From NCBI RefSeq assembly GCF_030345795.1, contig NZ_JAUALB010000001.1, forward strand, positions 3,278,001 through 3,342,000: 64,000 nt of DNA, given 5' to 3'. How positions within the stretch are numbered: the first letter of the stretch is position 1; the number at the start of each line of letters is the position of its first letter. The notes under the pieces are model-generated. The model was not told the origin of the DNA. It worked only from the letters and a program-made list of their open reading frames with translations, and ran no database searches. The stretch comes from Micromonospora sp. WMMA1363 (lineage in GTDB: Bacteria > Actinomycetota > Actinomycetes > Mycobacteriales > Micromonosporaceae). This document shows positions 59,809 through 64,000 of this stretch, piece after piece. The position numbers and the translations under genes were made by a program.

Positions 59809-60750
59809 TCAGGGCAGGTCGAGGGTGAACTCGGCGGTCCGCACCACCCCGGCCACCTGGAAGTCCAGGAAGAGGCGGTACGTACCGGGGCCGGGCACGG
59901 TCACCCAGAACCGCACCGCCCCGTCGACCAGTTCCGGCTCGGGGTGCACGTGCAGGTAGCCGAGGTCCCCGGCGCGGAGCACGACCAGATGCCCGTACGC
60001 GCCGAGGTAACGCTCCAGCGCCGCCGCTCGGCCCTCGGCGGTGATCCGGAAGATGAGCGGCACTGACCGGCCGGCCTGCGGGGTGCCCTGGTAGCCGACG
60101 GCGAATCCGTCCACCGCCGTCGAGGTGACCGCGGCCGGCAGTGGGCGCGGGTCGTAGTCACCGGCCGCGACCAGATCCGCTCCCAGGGTCACCGCCGTCT
60201 GCCGGCCGTCCTCGGCCAGCGCCGCGAAGTCGGCGTACGCCCGCCAGACGCCCGGCTGCGGCAACGTCAGCGGCACCGACCAGGTGCCGTCGGCCGCCAT
60301 CGCGGGATGCAGGTGCTGGTAGCCGGTGAGGTCGCGGCGTACCACGATCACGTGCATCGGCTTGTCGTGCACCACGGCGAAACGGGTCACCGGCCGGCGC
60401 TGCGCGTCCCGGATCCGGAACCTCAGCTCGCCGGGCCGGCCGGCGGCGAAGTCCACGGCCACCGGGGCGATCGTGTAGCCTGCCGCGCTGACCGACAGCC
60501 CGGTCGCCTCCGCCGCGTCCGGTCCGGTGCCGTGTTCGTGTGCCCCGGTGCCGGGTGGATGGGTGTGGCCGGCCAGCGCACTGTCGTAGCCGCCCGCGGT
60601 GGTCGCGTCGCCGTCCATTCGGCCGAGGCCGAAGCCGAGCAGGACGGCGAGCAGTAGGCCGCCCACCACCAGCGCCAGCCGGAGGGTGCTCCGGTCGGGT
60701 GCGGCGCTGACCCGATCGGCAGGCTCGGCGTCGGGTGGCGGATCGGTCAT
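59809..60750 (-). CDS. Membrane-anchored exported protein with His-rich segment
   Basis: 313 residues from the ATG at 60750. One N-terminal membrane helix (LALVVGGLLLAVLLGFGLG) is followed by a His-rich stretch (HTHPPGTGAHEHG). Three beta-sandwich parts share related motifs: LTGYQHLHPAMAADGTW, WRAYADFAALAEDGRQ, and DLGYLHVHPEPELVDGAVRF with YRLFLDFQVAG. YLHVHPE and YQHLHP repeats suggest metal (perhaps copper) binding outside the cell. The family is common beside copper genes, none of which are visible here. Confidence 0.7.
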   Translation of the reverse strand: MTDPPPDAEPADRVSAAPDRSTLRLALVVGGLLLAVLLGFGLGRMDGDATTAGGYDSALAGHTHPPGTGAHEHGTGPDAAEATGLSVSAAGYTIAPVAVDFAAGRPGELRFRIRDAQRRPVTRFAVVHDKPMHVIVVRRDLTGYQHLHPAMAADGTWSVPLTLPQPGVWRAYADFAALAEDGRQTAVTLGADLVAAGDYDPRPLPAAVTSTAVDGFAVGYQGTPQAGRSVPLIFRITAEGRAAALERYLGAYGHLVVLRAGDLGYLHVHPEPELVDGAVRFWVTVPGPGTYRLFLDFQVAGVVRTAEFTLDLP

Positions 60751-60870
60751 GGCGCCCACGCTACCGTCGGTGACGTGCGCGTCCGGACGGGTGCCGGCCG
60801 GCGTGGCGACCGTCGCAATCCGCTGGACCGGGGAACCATTCCGGCCCGTCGAGCGACGGTACGTGGCGGG

Positions 60871-62982
60871 TCAGCCCGCAACGGCCAGGGCCAGCGGGAG
60901 CACCTCGGGTGCCCCGGCGAGTCGCAGTTCCCGGGCGACCGTGGTGATCGTCCAGCCCGAGTCGACCAGGTCGTCGACGAGCAGCACCGGCCCGGCCAGC
61001 CCGGCCAGGGCGTCGGCCAGCTCCGGCGGCACGGTGACCGCGCCGTGCAGGGCGCGTACCCGCTGGGCGCTGTTGCCCCGCGGGCCGCCGGCGGCGCTCA
61101 CGGCGACGGTGCCGAGCAGCGGCAGCCGGCCCACCGTGGCGATCCGCTCGGCGAGCGAGCCGACCAGCCGGGGTCGGCGGCGCGAGCCCACCACGACCAC
61201 CCCCGCCGGCCGGCGCGGCCAGGGATCGTCGCCGTGCGCCCACGCCTTGAGCACCTCCACCACGGCGGTGGCCACGTCGTCCGGCACGTCCCCGTCCACC
61301 GCGTCCGGCCCGACCAACTCCCGCAGCCGGTTGCCCCAGCCGAGGTCGGACAGGCGCCCGACCGCCCTGCCGGGCAACGCCTGCTCGGCCGGGGCGATGC
61401 GCCCGTTGAGCGGTACGCCGACCGCGGCCAGGCCGGTCGGCCAGAGCTTCTTCGGCGCGATCCCGACGCCGGGGCGACCGAGGAAGGTCTGCGCGGCGCT
61501 CAGCGTGGCATCGGAGACCTCGGCGGTGAGGGTCGGGCCGGCGCACCGGTCGCACCGCCCGCAGTCGACCGCCCCGACGTCGTCCAGGCACTCACGCAGG
61601 TAGCGCAGGCGGCAACCGGGAGTCGTCGCGTACTCCCGCATCGCCTGTTGCTCGGCGGTGCGGGCGGCGGCGACCCGCCGAAGCCGGGCCTCGTCGTAGG
61701 TCCACGGCTCGCCGGTGGCGAGCCAGCCACCGCGCACCCGACGGACCGCGCCGTCCACGTCCAGCACCTTGAGCATCAGCTCCAGCCGGGTTCGGCGCAG
61801 GTCGACGAGCGGCTCCAGGGCCTGGGTGGACAGCGGCCGGTCGGTGGCCAGGGCGGCGAGCACCGCGCGCACCTGTTCCTCGGGCGGGAACGCGAGCGAG
61901 GCGAAGTAGCGCCAGATGGCCGCGTCCTCGGCACCGGGCAGCAGCAGCACCTCGGCGTGCGCGACGGCCCGGCCGGCCCGGCCGACCTGCTGGTAGTACG
62001 CGATGGGCGAGGGCGGTGCGCCGAGGTGCACCACGAAGCCGAGATCCGGCTTGTCGAAGCCCATGCCCAGCGCGCTGGTAGCCACCAGCGCCTTGATCTT
62101 GTTGTCGAGGAGATCCTGCTCGGCGGCGCGCCGGTCCGCGTCCTCGGCCTGCCCGGTGTAGGAGGCGACCGGGTAGCCCCGGGAGCGGAGGAAATCGGCG
62201 GCCTCCCCCGCCGCCGCCACGGTCAGCGTGTAGACGATTCCTGAGCCGGGCAACTCGTCGAGGTGCTCGGCGAGCCAGGCCAGCCGGTGCGCCGGGTTGG
62301 GCAGGTCGACCACGCCGAGCCGCAGCGACTCCCGGTCCAGGCTGCCACGCAGCACGAGTGCGTCGCCGAGCTGCTCGGCCACGTCCTGGGTGACCCGGGC
62401 GTTCGCGGTGGCCGTGGTGGCGAGCACGGGCGTCCCCGGCGGCAGGTCGGCGAGGAACGTCCGCAGCCGGCGGTAGTCGGGCCGGAAGTCGTGGCCCCAG
62501 TCGGAGACGCAGTGCGCCTCGTCCACCACCAGCAGCCCGGTGGTGGCCGCCAGTTTCGGCAGCACCGTGTCCCGGAAGTCCGGGTTGTTGAGCCGTTCCG
62601 GGCTGATCAGGAGGACGTCGACGGCGCCGGCGTGGATCTCGGCGGTGATCTCGTCCCACTCGTCGAGGTTGGCGGAGTTGATGGTCCGCGCCCTGATGCC
62701 GGCCCGCGCGGCGGATTCGACCTGGTTTCGCATCAGCGCCAGCAGCGGCGACACGATCACCGTCGGGCCGTGCTCGCCGCTGGTCCGCAGCAGCGCGGTG
62801 GCCACGAAGTAGACCGCCGACTTCCCCCACCCGGTGCGCTGGACGCAGAGCACCCGCCGCCGGTCGACCGCCAGCGCCTCGATCGCCCGCCACTGGTCCG
62901 CACGGAGCCGGGCGTGTTCCCCGGCCAGGTGCCGCAGCACCGCCTCGGCCCGCTCACGTACCGCCGTCCGTTCCTGGCTCAT
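60871..62982 (-). CDS. RecQ-type DNA helicase with C-terminal phosphoribosyltransferase-like domain
   Basis: 703 residues. Helicase motifs: RTGWGKSAVYF (I, with Trp in place of the usual Ser), SPLLALMRNQV (Ia), VVDEAHCVSDWGHDFRPDYR (II and aromatic loop), ATTATAN (III), SALGMGFDKPD (V), and QQVGRAGRA (VI). A zinc-binding part follows with CRLRYLRECLDD and CGRCDRC. The last about 60 residues carry VLLVDDLVDSGWTITTVARE, the PRPP-binding motif of type I phosphoribosyltransferases (ComF/Hpt-like). The fusion suggests a link between DNA unwinding and nucleotide chemistry. Confidence 0.88.
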   Translation of the reverse strand: MSQERTAVRERAEAVLRHLAGEHARLRADQWRAIEALAVDRRRVLCVQRTGWGKSAVYFVATALLRTSGEHGPTVIVSPLLALMRNQVESAARAGIRARTINSANLDEWDEITAEIHAGAVDVLLISPERLNNPDFRDTVLPKLAATTGLLVVDEAHCVSDWGHDFRPDYRRLRTFLADLPPGTPVLATTATANARVTQDVAEQLGDALVLRGSLDRESLRLGVVDLPNPAHRLAWLAEHLDELPGSGIVYTLTVAAAGEAADFLRSRGYPVASYTGQAEDADRRAAEQDLLDNKIKALVATSALGMGFDKPDLGFVVHLGAPPSPIAYYQQVGRAGRAVAHAEVLLLPGAEDAAIWRYFASLAFPPEEQVRAVLAALATDRPLSTQALEPLVDLRRTRLELMLKVLDVDGAVRRVRGGWLATGEPWTYDEARLRRVAAARTAEQQAMREYATTPGCRLRYLRECLDDVGAVDCGRCDRCAGPTLTAEVSDATLSAAQTFLGRPGVGIAPKKLWPTGLAAVGVPLNGRIAPAEQALPGRAVGRLSDLGWGNRLRELVGPDAVDGDVPDDVATAVVEVLKAWAHGDDPWPRRPAGVVVVGSRRRPRLVGSLAERIATVGRLPLLGTVAVSAAGGPRGNSAQRVRALHGAVTVPPELADALAGLAGPVLLVDDLVDSGWTITTVARELRLAGAPEVLPLALAVAG

Positions 62983-63056
62983 CCGGCATTTCTACCAGCG
63001 CGGCCACGCTGCCGGCCGGCCGCGCGGGCTCCGTGCCAGGATCGGACACGGCAGGA

Positions 63057-63092
63057 CCGTCGTTCGGAAGAGAACCGTCGTTCGGAAGAGAG
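63057..63092 (+). repeat. Tandem 18-bp duplication covering the lipoprotein ribosome site
   Basis: Two identical 18-base copies, CCGTCGTTCGGAAGAGA preceded by A/G, end directly before the ATG at 63093, duplicating the GGAAGAG ribosome-binding element. Confidence 0.6.
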
Positions 63093-63902
63093 ATGAACGT
63101 CATGACGCAGCGAACCGGCGCCGCCGCGCTGGCCCGACGGGTCGCCACCGGTGCGACGGCCGTGCTGGCCGCCGGCACCCTGCTCACCGGGTGCACCGGG
63201 AAGGACGGGGAGTCGGCAGCGCCGTCCCCGTCGCCTGACCCGAAGACCACCCTGCTGGCCGCCGTGCCGGACGAGAAGGACCCGGCGTTCCGCTTCACCG
63301 GCATCGACGCGACCGGCACCGTGACCGGTGCCGTCGACCCGGCCGGCAAGGGCTGGGAACTGGTCCAGAAGGACGCCAAGGCCGGCTTCACGACGACGAC
63401 GTCCCGACGGGTGATCGACCAGCGTTTTTGGATGAAGGTCGACTTCTCCGACGCGGGCGAGCTGAGCGACCTGCTCAAGCTGCCGGAGGGGTGGATGGAG
63501 TTCGACCAGAGCAAGCTCGAGGAGCCGGAGGTGTATCAGGGCGCCGACGTCGGCAACACGGCGGTGATCATCCGGGCGGCCGACGCGGTGCGGCAGCAAG
63601 CCGACGGGTCGTACACCGGCACCGTCGACCTGACCGGCGGCCCGGAGGTGGCCGACGCGGTGGACGGCGTGGACGTGGCGGTGCTGGCCGACACGGCGAA
63701 GGCCATCCCGTTCACGGCGGTGATCGGGCCGGACGGCAACCTCGCCTCGCTGACCCTGGACATCCCGGCGGCGGGCCAGCAGAAGGCCCTGGAGTACGTC
63801 GTGAAGTACCACGACTTCGGCACGGTCCCGGGAATCGCGGCACCCACCGGCGCCGACGTGGAGGCGGCGCCGGCCTCGGCCTACGAGCTGCTGAACGGCT
63901 GA
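63093..63902 (+). CDS. LppX/LprAFG-like lipoprotein
   Basis: 269 residues. A signal peptide with lipobox LLTGC (Cys near residue 34) predicts diacylglyceryl anchoring outside the membrane. The mature protein is Ser/Pro-rich and then shows the LppX-type U-shaped fold pattern (FRFTGIDATGTVTGAVDPAG, QRFWMKVDFSDAGELSDL, VADAVDGVDVAVLADTAKAI). Relatives in actinobacteria carry lipids between membrane and wall. The ATG at 63093 is the first of two, with duplicated ribosome sites upstream. Confidence 0.82.
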   Translation: MNVMTQRTGAAALARRVATGATAVLAAGTLLTGCTGKDGESAAPSPSPDPKTTLLAAVPDEKDPAFRFTGIDATGTVTGAVDPAGKGWELVQKDAKAGFTTTTSRRVIDQRFWMKVDFSDAGELSDLLKLPEGWMEFDQSKLEEPEVYQGADVGNTAVIIRAADAVRQQADGSYTGTVDLTGGPEVADAVDGVDVAVLADTAKAIPFTAVIGPDGNLASLTLDIPAAGQQKALEYVVKYHDFGTVPGIAAPTGADVEAAPASAYELLNG

Positions 63903-63915
63903 CGCCGGGTGGGGT

Positions 63916-64000
63916 CAGCGGCCGAGGACCGAGCCGCCGTTGACGCCGAGGACCTGCCCGGTGACGTAACCGGCGCTGGGGCCGGCCAGGTAGCGGACCG
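63916..64000 (-). CDS. Short-chain dehydrogenase/reductase, C-terminal fragment
   Basis: Only the last 28 codons are in the window. They read VRYLAGPSAGYVTGQVLGVN and then GGSVLGR, the standard C-terminus of FabG-like SDR enzymes (PSAGYVTGQ, VNGG). The gene continues beyond base 64000. The exact substrate cannot be told. Confidence 0.85.

Overview
The window is GC-rich actinobacterial chromosome (about 70 % GC by eye, strong G/C third-position bias, many GTG starts, frequent ATGA/GTGA overlaps). Gene content and the order moeZ - DUF3152 - (alpha/beta hydrolase, disordered protein) - TetR - DUF3107 - ferritin-like - DEAD-box helicase recall the Rv3206c-Rv3211 neighbourhood of Mycobacterium. 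The overall style, including GGGCCC-type intergenic hairpins and an actinomycete integrative conjugative element (AICE) with a prim-pol module, fits a Micromonospora-like member of the Micromonosporaceae. The genus is an inference.

Layout. 1-4.0 kb: the end of a secreted GH3 beta-glucosidase-type enzyme, convergent with a secreted DUF11-repeat protein. 4.1-7.4 kb: a scar zone holding a deletion-fused AICE relic (zinc-ribbon gene joined to an integrase fragment), a MerR regulator fused to a sliding-clamp-like domain, IS3-family transposase debris, and a decayed copy of an AICE right end (integrase tail, terminator, tRNA 3' end). 7.4-23.6 kb: a largely intact AICE of about 16.2 kb in the 3' part of tRNA-Tyr(GTA). 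It carries a GntR regulator with HAD hydrolase, a triple operator, a run of small ORFs, a NUDIX hydrolase, a DUF2637 membrane protein, the FtsK-like transfer ATPase, prim-pol and DUF3987 replication proteins, Xis and integrase. A restriction-modification-like pair (MrcB-N/DUF3883 nuclease and a frameshifted C5 methyltransferase) sits between the two replication genes, and a 12-copy GTTGACA iteron array lies before the xis/int block.

23.6-40.2 kb: tRNA-Tyr, a YajQ protein, a DUF1275 membrane protein, HtpX, then a dispersed and incomplete NADH dehydrogenase (complex I) set on the minus strand: nuoB, nuoC-H and nuoI-J-K-L-M-N, with unrelated genes between the blocks and no nuoA, D, E, F or G. 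40.3-50.6 kb: a PLP decarboxylase-like enzyme, an MFS sugar-type transporter, an alkyltransferase-like repair protein, proB-proA (proline synthesis), a terpene-cyclase-like repeat protein, MoeZ, a DUF3152 protein and an alpha/beta hydrolase. 50.7-64 kb: a 939-residue largely disordered protein divergent from a TetR regulator, DUF3107, a ferritin-like protein, a DEAD-box helicase preceded by 34-bp tandem repeats, a METTL25-like methyltransferase, an XRE regulator, a metal-binding-like secreted protein, a RecQ-phosphoribosyltransferase fusion, an LppX-like lipoprotein and the end of an SDR gene.

How the parts work together. In the AICE, GntR probably controls the divergent transfer/replication operon through three ACCTGnCTAGnCAGGT-like sites. 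Prim-pol, DUF3987 and the iterons form a candidate replicon. TraB-like ATPase plus downstream 8-bp repeats form a candidate transfer module. Xis and Int with the tRNA repeats form the excision module. Traces of at least one older relative to the left show that this tRNA site has been used repeatedly.
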